Positions 38,246 to 46,909 are shown, counted from the stretch's first letter. The stretch is DNA of 64,000 bases from a candidate division KSB3 bacterium (GCA_002748425.1 PDSJ01000022.1:1-64000); one strand, 5' to 3'. Translations and numbers: made by a program. The notes: generated by a model not told the origin, from the letters alone.

Positions 38246-41140
38246 ATGGAGACAAACAACTTGGCCAAGATTCTCATCGTTGAACACGAGCCAGCCCAGG
38301 CGGACGAGTTGCAGCGTCTTCTGGAAAGCGCAGGCTACGAGGTACGTGTGACCCACAACGGGGAGGAGGCATTAGTTGCGATGCGGCTGTGGCAACCGAC
38401 CCTGGTCCTGAGTGATATTCTGATGCCCGGTATGAGCGGCTATGATCTTTGCCGGACGATCAAGTCGGATGATGCACTGAAGCATATTCCGATCGTCCTG
38501 GCGACCACCTTGTCTGATCCGTGGGAGATTGTGGAGGGCCTGGCAAGCGGCGCAAAGAATTTTATTGTTAAACCGTATGAGGAAAAGCGTTTGTTGTCAC
38601 GGATCAGTGCTCTTCTCAGTACGCGGAAACCTGATACAAGCTCAGATTCGAAGACGGGCGTGGATATTCTCAAGGACAGAGAGAACTCTCCGCTCTCACT
38701 GGATGTTAGCCACGGTGTCGATTTGCTTGTCTCAGATTTTGAAAGGGCTGTTCAAAAACATGCTGAGCTTTCGGAAGCCCACGACAGTTATTACGCACTG
38801 CTTAAAACGAACACTGCCGCCGTAGTGGTTCTCGATCGGTCCAGGCAGGTGAAGTTTGCCAATCCGGCAGCTGAAAAGATGTTTGAGCGGCAGCTTGAGG
38901 AATGGGAAGCGCAGCCTTTTGAGTACCTTCTTCGTTCTGGAGAGGGGAATGAGGTTGAAGTCGTCCGCAGGGACGGAGCCGTGGTGGTGGCGGAAATGTG
39001 GGTGGTAGAAACCCGTTGGAAAGGGGAAGCTGCCTATCTTGTCTCATTGCGTGATATTACGCAGCGTAAGCGTGCAGAAAGAGCCATGCGCAAGCGCAAC
39101 CGGGAACTTTCGCTGCTCCACCGTATCAGTCGGATGTTCAGTTCGTCTCTTGATCTGGACACTGTGATTGAAACGGCGCTGAGAGAGATTCAGCGTAGTT
39201 TGAATGCATTTTCCACCTCTGTCTGGCTGATCGAAAAAGAGAGGAATGGAGTCGTGTGCTTACACGCCCGCGGTCCCGGCAGCGTGAATGTGAAGAATAC
39301 CCGTCTCGCACTCGGTCAGGGGCTGACCGGATGGGCAGCCGAGCATAATGAAGTGTTGATTATTGCAGACACCTGGGCAGATGAGCGCAGCCATAAGAAG
39401 ATGAGCCGTCGTGTCAAGAAGACCAGCCGTTCGATGATAAGTGTCCCTCTTCGAAGCAAAGGTGAGGTCGTCGGGGTGCTTAATCTGACCGCACCAGAGG
39501 TCAACCATTTTTCCCAGGACGATCTGCAATTATTAGAGCCGATTGCAAGCTCGATGGCGGTCGCCATCGAAAACGCTCGGCTCTACGCTGCCGCTCAGGA
39601 TGAAATCGCCGAACGGAAGCGTATGGAGCTTGCCCTTCGCGAAGCCAAAGAAGCCGCTGATGCAGCCAATCATGCGAAAAGCCTCTTTCTGGCGAATATG
39701 AGCCATGAGCTCAGGACTCCCCTGAATGCCATTCTCGGGTTTTCGTACTTATTGCGTCATCATGGCACGGTCGACGCCATTCAACAGAAACGCCTTGATA
39801 TTATCAATCGAAGTGGAGAACATTTATTAACGCTGATTAATCAGGTCCTTGACATTTCAAAGATAGAAGCCGGTCGCATGACTCTGGACGAAGTGCCTTT
39901 TGAGCTTCCTGCACTTCTTGAGGAATTGATCGATCTGTTCCGCTTACGCGCCGAGAAAAAAAATCTTCTGCTGATTTCCGAGTGTAAACCGGGCTTACCA
40001 CACCTGGTTTATGGAGATGAAGTCAAGTTACGGCAGGTCCTGATCAACCTTTTGAATAATGCCCTGAAATTTACGCAAAAAGGGAGCGTTCAGTTGTCGG
40101 TATGCAGTCAACCCATAGCGAAAGACTTGACGCAAGAATCTGCCGACAGCGAGCTGCCGTCCATGGAACACAGCGTACAATTTGCGGTAAAGGACACTGG
40201 AGTTGGGATGGCTGCAGAAGAACTGGAACAATTATTCGAAGCCTTTGTGCAGACGGAAAGCGGACGTATTGCTTCAGAAGGCACTGGTCTGGGCTTGGTA
40301 ATAAGTCAAAATTTTGTCAGCTTGATGGGGGGAGAAATCCACGTTGAAAGTGCCCCTGGAAAAGGGGCGACCTTTTCTTTTACGATTCCCATCAAAGTCT
40401 TTGAAACAGCTCTTCCTCTGCAAGATTCCTCTTCGCTTCCTGTCATTGGTCTGGAACCCGGGCAGCCGCGTTTCCGGATTCTGCTGGTTGATAAACATGA
40501 AGAAAACCGCCGTCTTCTTCAGGAGTTGTTGCAGCCTCTGGAATTTGAGCTGCGAGAGGCCCTGAATGGCAGGGAAGCGCTTGACGTCTGGGCGGCATGG
40601 CAGCCAGATCTGATCTTGATAGGGCTGCTGCTCCCTGTGATGAACGGGTATGAAGTCATGGAGCGTATTCGGACACTGAGCGCTGAAGCCCCCGGCTCGG
40701 CGTCCGATATGCATCATGTCCCCAGGATTTCCCGCCCTCCAATTATCATTGCCTTAACTGCAAGTGCTGTCGAGGAGGAGCGACATGAAGCCCTGTCAAA
40801 AGGATTTGATGATTTTTTAAGAAAACCATTTAAGGCACAGGATTTTTTTGAGCTGCTCAAAAAACATCTTGGACTCAAATTTATCCATGGCGAGAGAGCG
40901 TCGTCGTCTCCTGTACTTGATGAACCCATCCAGGATGACGCGATGAAGAAGATCCCGGCGGAACTTGTGCGCGATTTGCACCATGCGGCAGGTACAACGG
41001 ATATTATGAAGCTTTCCACGATTATCCAGACGATCCGTGAATACGATGACAACCTTGCGGAACAGCTGGAAACTTATGTGAATAATTTTGATTACGATCA
41101 CATTTTAAAACTCAGCAGCGATGCTATGATGCAGGGATGA
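38246..41140 (+). CDS. Hybrid histidine kinase (REC-PAS-GAF-HisKA-HATPase-REC)
   Basis: About 964 residues, no membrane segment. In order: a receiver with intact phospho-acceptor Asp (LVLSDILMPGMSG, about 8-120), PAS (about 190-300), GAF (about 315-465; GQGLTGWAAEHNE), HisKA with His in FLANMSHELRTPLNAILGF (about 487), HATPase with LRQVLINLLNNALKFT, KDTGVGM and GTGLGLVIS, and a second receiver (about 740-870). In the last, the Asp is replaced by Gly (DLILIGLLLPVMNG), so phosphorelay through it is unlikely. The frame is open from 38210; ATG 38246 fits the domain start but lacks a clear Shine-Dalgarno. Confidence 0.93.
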   Translation: METNNLAKILIVEHEPAQADELQRLLESAGYEVRVTHNGEEALVAMRLWQPTLVLSDILMPGMSGYDLCRTIKSDDALKHIPIVLATTLSDPWEIVEGLASGAKNFIVKPYEEKRLLSRISALLSTRKPDTSSDSKTGVDILKDRENSPLSLDVSHGVDLLVSDFERAVQKHAELSEAHDSYYALLKTNTAAVVVLDRSRQVKFANPAAEKMFERQLEEWEAQPFEYLLRSGEGNEVEVVRRDGAVVVAEMWVVETRWKGEAAYLVSLRDITQRKRAERAMRKRNRELSLLHRISRMFSSSLDLDTVIETALREIQRSLNAFSTSVWLIEKERNGVVCLHARGPGSVNVKNTRLALGQGLTGWAAEHNEVLIIADTWADERSHKKMSRRVKKTSRSMISVPLRSKGEVVGVLNLTAPEVNHFSQDDLQLLEPIASSMAVAIENARLYAAAQDEIAERKRMELALREAKEAADAANHAKSLFLANMSHELRTPLNAILGFSYLLRHHGTVDAIQQKRLDIINRSGEHLLTLINQVLDISKIEAGRMTLDEVPFELPALLEELIDLFRLRAEKKNLLLISECKPGLPHLVYGDEVKLRQVLINLLNNALKFTQKGSVQLSVCSQPIAKDLTQESADSELPSMEHSVQFAVKDTGVGMAAEELEQLFEAFVQTESGRIASEGTGLGLVISQNFVSLMGGEIHVESAPGKGATFSFTIPIKVFETALPLQDSSSLPVIGLEPGQPRFRILLVDKHEENRRLLQELLQPLEFELREALNGREALDVWAAWQPDLILIGLLLPVMNGYEVMERIRTLSAEAPGSASDMHHVPRISRPPIIIALTASAVEEERHEALSKGFDDFLRKPFKAQDFFELLKKHLGLKFIHGERASSSPVLDEPIQDDAMKKIPAELVRDLHHAAGTTDIMKLSTIIQTIREYDDNLAEQLETYVNNFDYDHILKLSSDAMMQG

Positions 41141-41208
41141 AAGCCTTGCAGCGTGAGCAGGATTTTCACGAACCAACGCTGCCTTGTGCTGAATTGTGAT
41201 GGGGTTTA

Positions 41209-41229
41209 CTGCCTGAAGTTCTCAGGCAG
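41209..41229. other. 8-bp hairpin after the hybrid kinase gene
   Basis: CTGCCTGA (41209-41216) pairs perfectly with TCAGGCAG (41222-41229) over a 5-base loop. No T run follows, so a Rho-independent terminator is not proven. Confidence 0.5.
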
Positions 41230-41250
41230 CTGATGTCGCAAAAAAGTTTC

Positions 41251-41279
41251 TTGACTCGTTCTCTTTCTTACAGCATACT
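41251..41279 (+). promoter_or_regulatory. Putative promoter of the 41.4-kb lipoprotein gene
   Basis: TTGACT (41251-41256), a 17-base spacer and CATACT (41274-41279), about 95 bases before the start codon. Confidence 0.5.
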
Positions 41280-41373
41280 GCAAAATCGGTTATTGTCGAG
41301 CACCTGCGTTTTTCGATAAACAAATATGTCTGACAGTATTACGGAAAGCTGAAGTGTCAAGGAGGAATACACG

Positions 41374-41841
41374 ATGAAAACATTACAAAGTCTAGTGCGG
41401 TTGACAGTGCTGGTGTCAGCTGCTGTTGCGATTCTCACCGGCTGTTCCAGCAGTGATACCAAGGATTTACTTCCCGACGTGTCGGTCTCGGTGACCGCTC
41501 TGAATTTCCAGGTGACCGTCGATGAGTACCAACTTCAGACAGTCACAGTGAAAAATCTCAATTCGAGGGAAAATGTCGTACTCGAACGCATCACGTCGAC
41601 GAATGAAGTTTTTCGGGTAGGAGGCTATTTTACGGATGGTGCGCTCGTTCCGTTGGAAACACCGATCACTGTTGAGGGAAATGGCGCTCGTACGATTTAT
41701 ATCGCGTTTTATCCTGTAGAGGTCGGGAGACACGAGGGCAAACTGGTCGTTGAGAGCCGTGACAGCGATGATAACCCGGAAACAGATCTGGTCACGTTGA
41801 CTGGTTTTGGCCAGCCTGAAGCAGAAACTGAAGACGACTAA
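41374..41841 (+). CDS. Lipoprotein with an Ig-like (ASH/DUF1573-type) domain
   Basis: 155 residues. Signal peptide with lipobox AILTGC (Cys about 24), then one beta-rich domain: VSVTALNFQVTVDEYQLQTV, TVKNLNSRENVVLERI, ARTIYIAFYPVEVGRHEGKL, and a closing VTLTGFGQ. This is the layout of ASPM/SPD-2/Hydin or DUF1573-type Ig-like domains, which bind partners rather than catalyse. The acidic tail ends ETEDD. AAGGAGGAATACACG precedes the ATG, a promoter match lies upstream and a strong terminator follows, so it is a single-gene unit. The function is unknown. Confidence 0.8.
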   Translation: MKTLQSLVRLTVLVSAAVAILTGCSSSDTKDLLPDVSVSVTALNFQVTVDEYQLQTVTVKNLNSRENVVLERITSTNEVFRVGGYFTDGALVPLETPITVEGNGARTIYIAFYPVEVGRHEGKLVVESRDSDDNPETDLVTLTGFGQPEAETEDD

Positions 41842-41854
41842 GTCACTCCTGACA

Positions 41855-41883
41855 GGCCCGGCTTCCATTGTCCGGGCCTTTTT
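41855..41883 (+). terminator. Rho-independent terminator
   Basis: GGCCCGG (41855-41861) pairs with CCGGGCC (41872-41878) over a 10-base loop, followed by a five-base T run. It lies 14 bases after the lipoprotein stop codon. Confidence 0.88.
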
Positions 41884-42354
41884 CAATGTGTGCTTATATC
41901 GATCATGAAATAATTGTCAGCGGCTAACACAAATTGACATCTGGTATAAACATGGTTCCACTCTCTGTGAGAAAACAACACCTTTTTAAAACCAGGTGTT
42001 AACAATGTCGTGACATAGTTGTAAACGATCAAGTGCATTGAACACTGTGAAATGTACTGCAAACTTCATCGTAGTACATCGAATATCCATAACAAGGTTA
42101 CTTCACATCTGTATTGTAGAGCTGAATCTGAAATCCCGTGACAGTTGTATGGCACATTCTCAGAAAGCTTCACTCCTGCCAATACTTTTTCTTTACATTT
42201 TGTCTGCGTGAGAGAGGAGAGTGGTGTCAGCGTGAAGCGGTGACACGGTGTCATGGTGTGCATGAGAAATACCAGACGCGAAGTAAATATCGCGATAGAC
42301 ATCATGTTCATGAATCGATCGCGGTCGAGACAGGATTGTCGGAAGGGATTGGAA
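41884..42354. other. Left flank of the cassette island
   Basis: No gene is supported. It contains a 7-bp hairpin (41977-42000), the IS right-end relic at 42001-42044 and A+T-rich filler. The next reading frame stays open to 42253, but its start is placed at 42355. Confidence 0.5.
42001..42044. mobile_element. Solo right end of an IS481-like element
   Basis: From GTGACATAGTTG to CATTGAACA this matches the right terminus of the complete element (46873-46909) with one or two differences. It includes the GTAAACGAT half-site. No transposase lies to its left, so it is a relic end. Confidence 0.7.
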
Positions 42355-42933
42355 ATGTTTAGTGATTTTAAAACTAAAGCCGATTTAGAGCGTATCGGCT
42401 ATAAACTGAAAGAAAAAGATCTGTCGCTCCCGGAACAGGAGCAGATTTCTGATGCGGCGTATGCCAATATTCAAACGTTTGTACAGTTATTCTACAGCAA
42501 CGAAGAGGCAGTGAAAGCCCTGATATTAACGCCTATTATTGTGAACGTGGTCCAACAACTGCACGGAAAGTATAGCGTGCTGTATGAAGAGTACATCGAG
42601 GTTGACGAGACGTTGAAGGGGCGATGCGATCTCATTGTGTCGCAAGTCGAAGAGGATGATACCAATGATACGCTCGGCGATCACCCTATTGTGGTAGTTG
42701 AGGCGAAGAAGAAAACCATCGAAGAAGCGTTAAGTCAATGCGCGGCGGAGCTTGTGGCTCTCCATAAACTTGGCAAACACGTCCAGTACGGGCTCATTTC
42801 AACAGGAGATGACTGGATGTTTTTAGAGATCTTTCCAGAGCAACAACTTGTCTATCAGCATCACCACAAGTTCTATTTTCCCGACATCCGGCGTGTGGCG
42901 AACATTCTGCTCAGCATGTTAACTGTTCGGTAA
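42355..42933 (+). CDS. HSDR_N-like (restriction endonuclease-type) protein
   Basis: A 192-residue protein resembling the N-terminal nuclease domain of type I restriction R subunits (HSDR_N_2 type). The PD-(D/E)xK-like core is GRCDLIVSQ (Asp), PIVVVEAKKK (Glu-x-Lys) and a following helix with QCAAELVALHKLG. No helicase part is present and no modification gene is nearby. AAGGGATTGGAA precedes ATG 42355. It is the first gene of the cassette-like island and may be cassette-borne. Nuclease activity is inferred from the motif only. Confidence 0.65.
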   Translation: MFSDFKTKADLERIGYKLKEKDLSLPEQEQISDAAYANIQTFVQLFYSNEEAVKALILTPIIVNVVQQLHGKYSVLYEEYIEVDETLKGRCDLIVSQVEEDDTNDTLGDHPIVVVEAKKKTIEEALSQCAAELVALHKLGKHVQYGLISTGDDWMFLEIFPEQQLVYQHHHKFYFPDIRRVANILLSMLTVR

Positions 42934-42958
42934 TCTGTGGCATGTTGTCAGGGATCGA

Positions 42959-43150
42959 TTGAAGAAAAAAGATTCTTGCTTTGAGGCTTCAGATCGAAAC
43001 GATGAATCGGTCCGAACAGGAGTCGATATTATAGACTATTTTAAAAATTTAGCAGATGAAACTGGTGTTCCATATCAACAGTTACTTCATCTTTATTTGC
43101 GAGATTGTGTTCAGTCAAAACGTAAACCTTCATTAAATTGGACGCCATAA
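42959..43150 (+). CDS. Orphan CopG/BrnA-like antitoxin
   Basis: 63 residues. The C-terminal half (IIDYFKNLADETGVPYQQLL, then YLRDCVQ, then KPSLNW) matches the ribbon-helix-helix C-terminal pattern of CopG/BrnA-type type II antitoxins. No toxin gene adjoins: the upstream neighbour is the HSDR_N-like gene and an attC-like structure follows. It starts at TTG 42959, preceded by AGGGA, and could be the 3' part of a longer gene. A decayed toxin-antitoxin unit or a stand-alone anti-addiction cassette are both possible. Confidence 0.6.
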   Translation: MKKKDSCFEASDRNDESVRTGVDIIDYFKNLADETGVPYQQLLHLYLRDCVQSKRKPSLNWTP

Positions 43151-43339
43151 TGTGCAGAACAAGTCGTTTCACCGGACTCGGTACCCTCTCCGGTGAACTC
43201 TGCGATAGGTCAGACCGCTACGCGCTCCGCCTATCAAGCCCAATGGAGCCGAGTGCGGTGGCAAGTGACCGCAAACTCCGCTATGCTCCGCTTTGCGGCC
43301 CCTCAGCCATCCTCGCGGCTCATCCGGCGGACGTTATCG
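43145..43339. other. attC-like structured region (candidate integron recombination site)
   Basis: It begins at the 3' end of the antitoxin gene and ends in GTTATCG (43333-43339). The outer ends are partly complementary, CCGGACTCGG pairs with CCGAGTGCGG, and two nested hairpins (43204-43236 and about 43269-43298) add structure. It is longer and less regular than the site at 44299-44438, hence the modest confidence. Confidence 0.4.
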
Positions 43340-43345
43340 GGACGA

Positions 43346-43681
43346 TGGTACAATGTCATAACATCGTTTACAGTTATAGCATTACATCGTTTACACTTTC
43401 AGGCATGAATTTCTTTCAATTACAAGGAGGGGAGCATGCCGTGGAAGGAGACAACGATGCTGGAGCAAAAACTGGAGTTCATTAATGAGTGGCGAGCCGG
43501 GAATTTTACCCTCTCTGAGCGTTGTCGGGAGTTCGCGATATCTCGTCCAACTGCCTATAAAGACATCAAACGCTATCAACAGGAGGGCGTTGAGGGGCTG
43601 TTTGAAACGAAGAGAAAACCCCTCTCTCATCCCAGAAAAACACCTTCTCATAGAGAGTCTGTAATTCTGTGTTTTTGGTAA
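43346..43681 (+). mobile_element. Truncated left end of an IS481-like element
   Basis: From TGGTACAATGTC this follows the left end of the complete element at 45601, including both ATCGTTTACA half-sites, the Shine-Dalgarno and the transposase start. Similarity fades near 43670; the right part is missing. Confidence 0.8.
43436..43681 (+). pseudogene. Transposase fragment (IS481-like)
   Basis: The first ~60 codons (LEQKLEFINEWRAGN, then FTLSERCREFAISRPTAYKD) match the N-terminal helix-turn-helix of the full transposase at 45691. After that, small indels shift the frame and it ends in a premature stop. The DDE domain is absent, so it cannot catalyse transposition. Confidence 0.82.
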
Positions 43682-43731
43682 GAGAGTCTCTTAAATAACA
43701 ACTACTCACTACAAATTAGGAGACAGCAGTA

Positions 43732-44286
43732 TTGACTGCTTGTAATGACAATATGAAACATATATTTGCACTACTGTTCTATACGTGTATTCTTTCGAAC
43801 TACACGGCATTTGCTGCTATATCACTATCGATTCTTTCGTCGGAAGAGAACAGTCGTATTGACGAATTTATTACTTCACAAGAAATCCATTGTGATGATT
43901 CCTCGCAAGTTGTTCAACGATGTGAGACAAACAAAGATTTGCGAATTTATCTTGAGGGGGATATTGGGAATAATGGGCTTGAAGAAATCGCCATACAGTA
44001 CACACTAGAAGAAGGGAATAATTGGTATGTATATTTGAGTATTTTCGATAAGACTTCGCTTCAGGTTATTGACTTCAAAATGATTGGTGGAAAAGCTTTT
44101 CGAGAAATATCTATACGCGAAATCGTTGACGGTTGGGTAGTTGCGGATACGCTGAGTTATACTGACAGTGATTCCTTGTGTTGTCCAAGCCTTCCAGGGC
44201 GATCAGAATTTATTCTGTACCGCGAGAAAGAGCTTATTGAAGGAAGAACAATATTTTTTATAAGTAACATCAAAGCGTATGAGTAA
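43732..44286 (+). CDS. Secreted protein of unknown function (cassette gene)
   Basis: 184 residues. Hydrophobic N-terminal segment (MKHIFALLFYTCILSNY, then AFA) looks like a signal peptide with Cys or Ala cleavage near AFAA. The body mixes strands and has a few Cys (HCDDSSQVVQRC and CCPSLPG). No family recognised. It is clearly more A+T-rich than the chromosomal genes, in line with transfer. TTG 43732 has AGGAGA upstream; ATG 43753 is the alternative. An attC site begins 12 bases after the stop codon, so this looks like an integron cassette. Confidence 0.6.
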   Translation: MTACNDNMKHIFALLFYTCILSNYTAFAAISLSILSSEENSRIDEFITSQEIHCDDSSQVVQRCETNKDLRIYLEGDIGNNGLEEIAIQYTLEEGNNWYVYLSIFDKTSLQVIDFKMIGGKAFREISIREIVDGWVVADTLSYTDSDSLCCPSLPGRSEFILYREKELIEGRTIFFISNIKAYE

Positions 44287-44298
44287 TATTTACTTTTG

Positions 44299-44438
44299 TG
44301 CTAACAAACGCATGCACAAGACTTCTGCCCGCTGTCGCCAATTTCGGCATACTCCTCTCGCATAACGGTTTGTTGCTTCATTACGGTTCGTTGCCCGTCG
44401 TGAGGAGCGGGCAGAAGCTTGTGATGCGAGCGTTAGGC
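44299..44438. other. Integron attC site
   Basis: A 140-base element ending in GTTAGGC (44432-44438, consensus GTTRRRY) and beginning with TGCTAAC (44299-44305). The outer ~33 bases of each side are complementary, including CACAAG with CTTGTG and TTCTGCCCGC with GCGGGCAGAA. Single unpaired bases fall at intervals as in real attC extrahelical bases. The middle is less conserved. It follows the stop of the preceding small gene by 12 bases, as expected for a gene cassette. Confidence 0.78.
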
Positions 44439-44632
44439 TACTTCCATAATCACACAAAGAGAGTCTTGTTCAATATAAGCAACGGTGTACAGACAAAACC
44501 TGTGAACTAATACAGAAAATGCTTGCCAAAAAGTACATTCTCGTCACAATATTCACCAATATTGAATACGTACGGTCGTTTTGTAAGAATGATGAAATGA
44601 TGGAATCTGAGCAAGAGAAGGGAGGAGAACCC

Positions 44633-44905
44633 ATGCCGGTCATAAGCATAGATGTCCCAGAAATTATTATTGAGTCACATCAACAGGAAGAGGAAAGTCT
44701 TCAAGAAGGTGTCGAGCGTGGATTGGTGATGTGGGAATACCTCAATGGACGTCTTTCTTTGCGAGAATGTGGAGAAATCTTACACATCGGGTACAGAGGT
44801 TTTCTTGAATTGCTCTGGAGCAAAGGCATTCCTCTGGATGGCTTGAACACAGCAGAGTTTGAACAGCAACTCTCCACCCTTCGAATGGCGTTTGAGAAAG
44901 TATGA
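44633..44905 (+). CDS. UPF0175-family antitoxin
   Basis: 90 residues of the UPF0175 type: MPVISIDVPEIIIESH, then a helical GVERGLVMWEYLNGRLSLRE and CGEILHIGYRGFLELLWSKG, which resembles a small helix-turn-helix. GGAGGAGAACCC precedes ATG 44633. The stop overlaps the start of the next gene (ATGA). UPF0175 genes are typically paired with DUF3368 PIN-like toxins, as here. The toxin is frameshifted, so this antitoxin may now be an orphan. Confidence 0.75.
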   Translation: MPVISIDVPEIIIESHQQEEESLQEGVERGLVMWEYLNGRLSLRECGEILHIGYRGFLELLWSKGIPLDGLNTAEFEQQLSTLRMAFEKV

Positions 44906-45320
44906 AGGTTATTTCAAACACCAGCCCGTTAATCGGGTTCGCCAAGATTGCGCGTTTGCCCCTTTTGCAACAGCTTTTTCACCAGCTTTTGATTCCACAG
45001 AAGGTCTATGATGAGTTTTTCGACGAATGCACGTCCGGTGAAGCCTTGCATTTTCACGCCGTCGCTCCGCATTTCATCACGACTGTCAAGGTCGAGCAGG
45101 TGTCCTCATTTTCTCGCCGCCTTCACTCGCTCTGGAAAAACACGCAAATTTTGTCATTCTTGATGATCGAAAAGCCTTCAACGAAGCCGTGGAATTGCAT
45201 CTCTCAGTTGTGTCGACTCGAACCGTTTTGACGTTCGCAGAGGAGCGTGGTCTTATCCCGAGCTATCAAGAAATTCAAGAGGAATTGAGCCGGAACCAAT
45301 TTTATGTTCCGAAGTATTGA
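44902..45320 (+). pseudogene. DUF3368 (PIN-like) toxin, frameshifted
   Basis: The first part reads SNTSPLIGFAKIARLPLLQQ and QKVYDEFFDECTSGEAL, matching DUF3368 PIN-fold toxins. Past about 45125 the family sequence continues in another frame: LALEKHANFVILDD, RKAFNEAVEL, FAEERGLIPSYQE, ending NQFYVPKY at 45320. The break lies at about 45065-45128 and needs at least one indel. It may be true inactivation or an assembly error. PIN-like toxins of this type are presumed RNases. It is coupled to the UPF0175 gene. Confidence 0.75.
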
Positions 45321-45600
45321 GCTATTTTTTACATGTCAAGATGTCGTATCAGTATTGGAACAGTGACCCGCTTTGCCATCGCGACGGGTTGTCCCATGCT
45401 CTGTGCTTGCCGCGAAGGCAGCGGGAGAACGTTTGGTGTTGATTTCCAAAATGGGTTTCGCATCTTTCGATATTGTGCGCCATGCTGTATTCGTTTTCGA
45501 CAGACGCGCCCGCAGTTCTGGTCTGTTGTTCGTTCAACGTGTCGCGTTCACGGTCAAGGGCGCAGGCAAGGCGGGCTGAAAGCGGGCGTTAGCAATTCAT
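45321..45600. other. Gene-free stretch ending in a GTTAGC boundary
   Basis: No supported gene. The right end reads AAGCGGGCGTTAGC (45580-45593), like the right end of an attC site. A matching left arm is only weakly suggested near 45503, so a complete site is not proven. The IS element begins 13 bases after the G of GTTAGC. Confidence 0.35.
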
Positions 45601-46909
45601 TGGTACAATGTCCCAACATCGTTTACAGTTGTAGCACTATATCGTTTACACTTTCGGGCATGAATTTCTTTCAATTACAAGGAGGGAAACATGCCGTGGA
45701 AGGAGACAACGATGTTAGAGCAAAAGCTGGAGTTTATCACTGAGTGGCAAGCTGGAAATTTTACCCTCTCTGAGCGTTGTCGGGAGTTCGCGATATCTCG
45801 TCCAACTGCCTATAAAGACATCAAACGTTACCAACAGGAGGAAGTTGAGGGGCTGTTTGAAAAGACCAGAACACCTCTTCCCCGAAAAACAGCTTCTCGT
45901 ATAGAGAAGACTATAGTTTCGTATAGAAAGAAACATCTCCGCTGGGGTGGAGAAAACATTTGGAAACTCTTGCATAACGATTTTGAACAAGAAGAAATTC
46001 CTTGTATTTCAACAGGTAACAGGATAATCAAACGTAATGGATTGATTGTGGTTCGTAAACGACGGCCAAGGGTAAAACCGGTCTCTCCAGTGTTTAATCC
46101 ACAGGCCTGCAACGATGTCTGGAGTGCTGATTTTACAGGGAAATTCAGGCTGGGTAACCGAAACTATTGTCATCCCTTAACGATAGCAGATTCCTACAGC
46201 CGTTACCTCTTTACAGCAAAAGGCCTCTATGGAGAGCGCTTTGTTCCAACAAAGCAGGAGTTTAAGCAGGTTTTCAGGGAATACGGTAAACCCCGTCAGA
46301 GACATACAGATAACGGCAGGCCTTTTGAGGCGGTCCAGGCCATTACAAGGCTGACCAGACTTTCTGTCTGGTTCCTGGAGCATGATATAGAGCCAGTGTA
46401 TTCAGATCCTGCCCATCCAGAACAAAATGGCAGGCACGAGCGAATGCACCGGGATTTGAAAGGAGAAGCCACAAGACCGCCAGCGTATAATCTGAGAGCA
46501 CAACAACGTAAGGGAAACCGGTTTGTCTATGAGTATAATAATGAGCGCCCCCACGCTGCCTTAGAGTTGGAAACACCGGGATCAGTGCATCTGAGATCAC
46601 GGCAAGAGTATAGAGAGAAGGGAGAGGAGTGGTGTTATCCTGCTCATTTTCACGTTCGCCGGCTTTGCAAGAATGGAGCGCTTCGCTGGCGTAGCACCAA
46701 GTGGGTAATGGTTACTACCCGTTGATCAGGTAAAGACGTGGGGTTAGAGGAGATTGGCACAGGAATATGACGCGTATTTTTCAGGCAAAAACTGCTTGGA
46801 TATTTTGAGGAGCAGACGTTGAGGATTCAAGATGAAATCGGACGTCTAAAGAGAAATTATGTGTAAACGATGTAGTGACATAGTTGTAAACGATCAAGCG
46901 CATTGAACA
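45601..46909 (+). mobile_element. Complete IS481-like insertion sequence
   Basis: About 1309 bases. The left end (from TGGTACAATG) and the inverted right end (TGTTCAATG) form imperfect ~50-bp terminal repeats, each holding two copies of ATCGTTTACA about 20 bases apart, presumably transposase-binding sites. It carries one transposase gene. No target duplication is evident at the flanks. Relics of the same family lie at 42001 and 43346. Confidence 0.85.
45691..46725 (+). CDS. IS481-family DDE transposase
   Basis: 344 residues. An N-terminal helix-turn-helix (LSERCREFAISRPTAYKDIK), a second DNA-binding stretch, and an integrase core with the DDE residues: Asp in NDVWSADFTGKF, Asp in RQRHTDNGRPF, Glu in HPEQNGRHERMHR. 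Length and motifs fit IS481, cut-and-paste elements. AAGGAGGG lies upstream; ATG 45691 or ATG 45712 could start it. The frame is intact, so the element may be active. Confidence 0.93.
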   Translation: MPWKETTMLEQKLEFITEWQAGNFTLSERCREFAISRPTAYKDIKRYQQEEVEGLFEKTRTPLPRKTASRIEKTIVSYRKKHLRWGGENIWKLLHNDFEQEEIPCISTGNRIIKRNGLIVVRKRRPRVKPVSPVFNPQACNDVWSADFTGKFRLGNRNYCHPLTIADSYSRYLFTAKGLYGERFVPTKQEFKQVFREYGKPRQRHTDNGRPFEAVQAITRLTRLSVWFLEHDIEPVYSDPAHPEQNGRHERMHRDLKGEATRPPAYNLRAQQRKGNRFVYEYNNERPHAALELETPGSVHLRSRQEYREKGEEWCYPAHFHVRRLCKNGALRWRSTKWVMVTTR

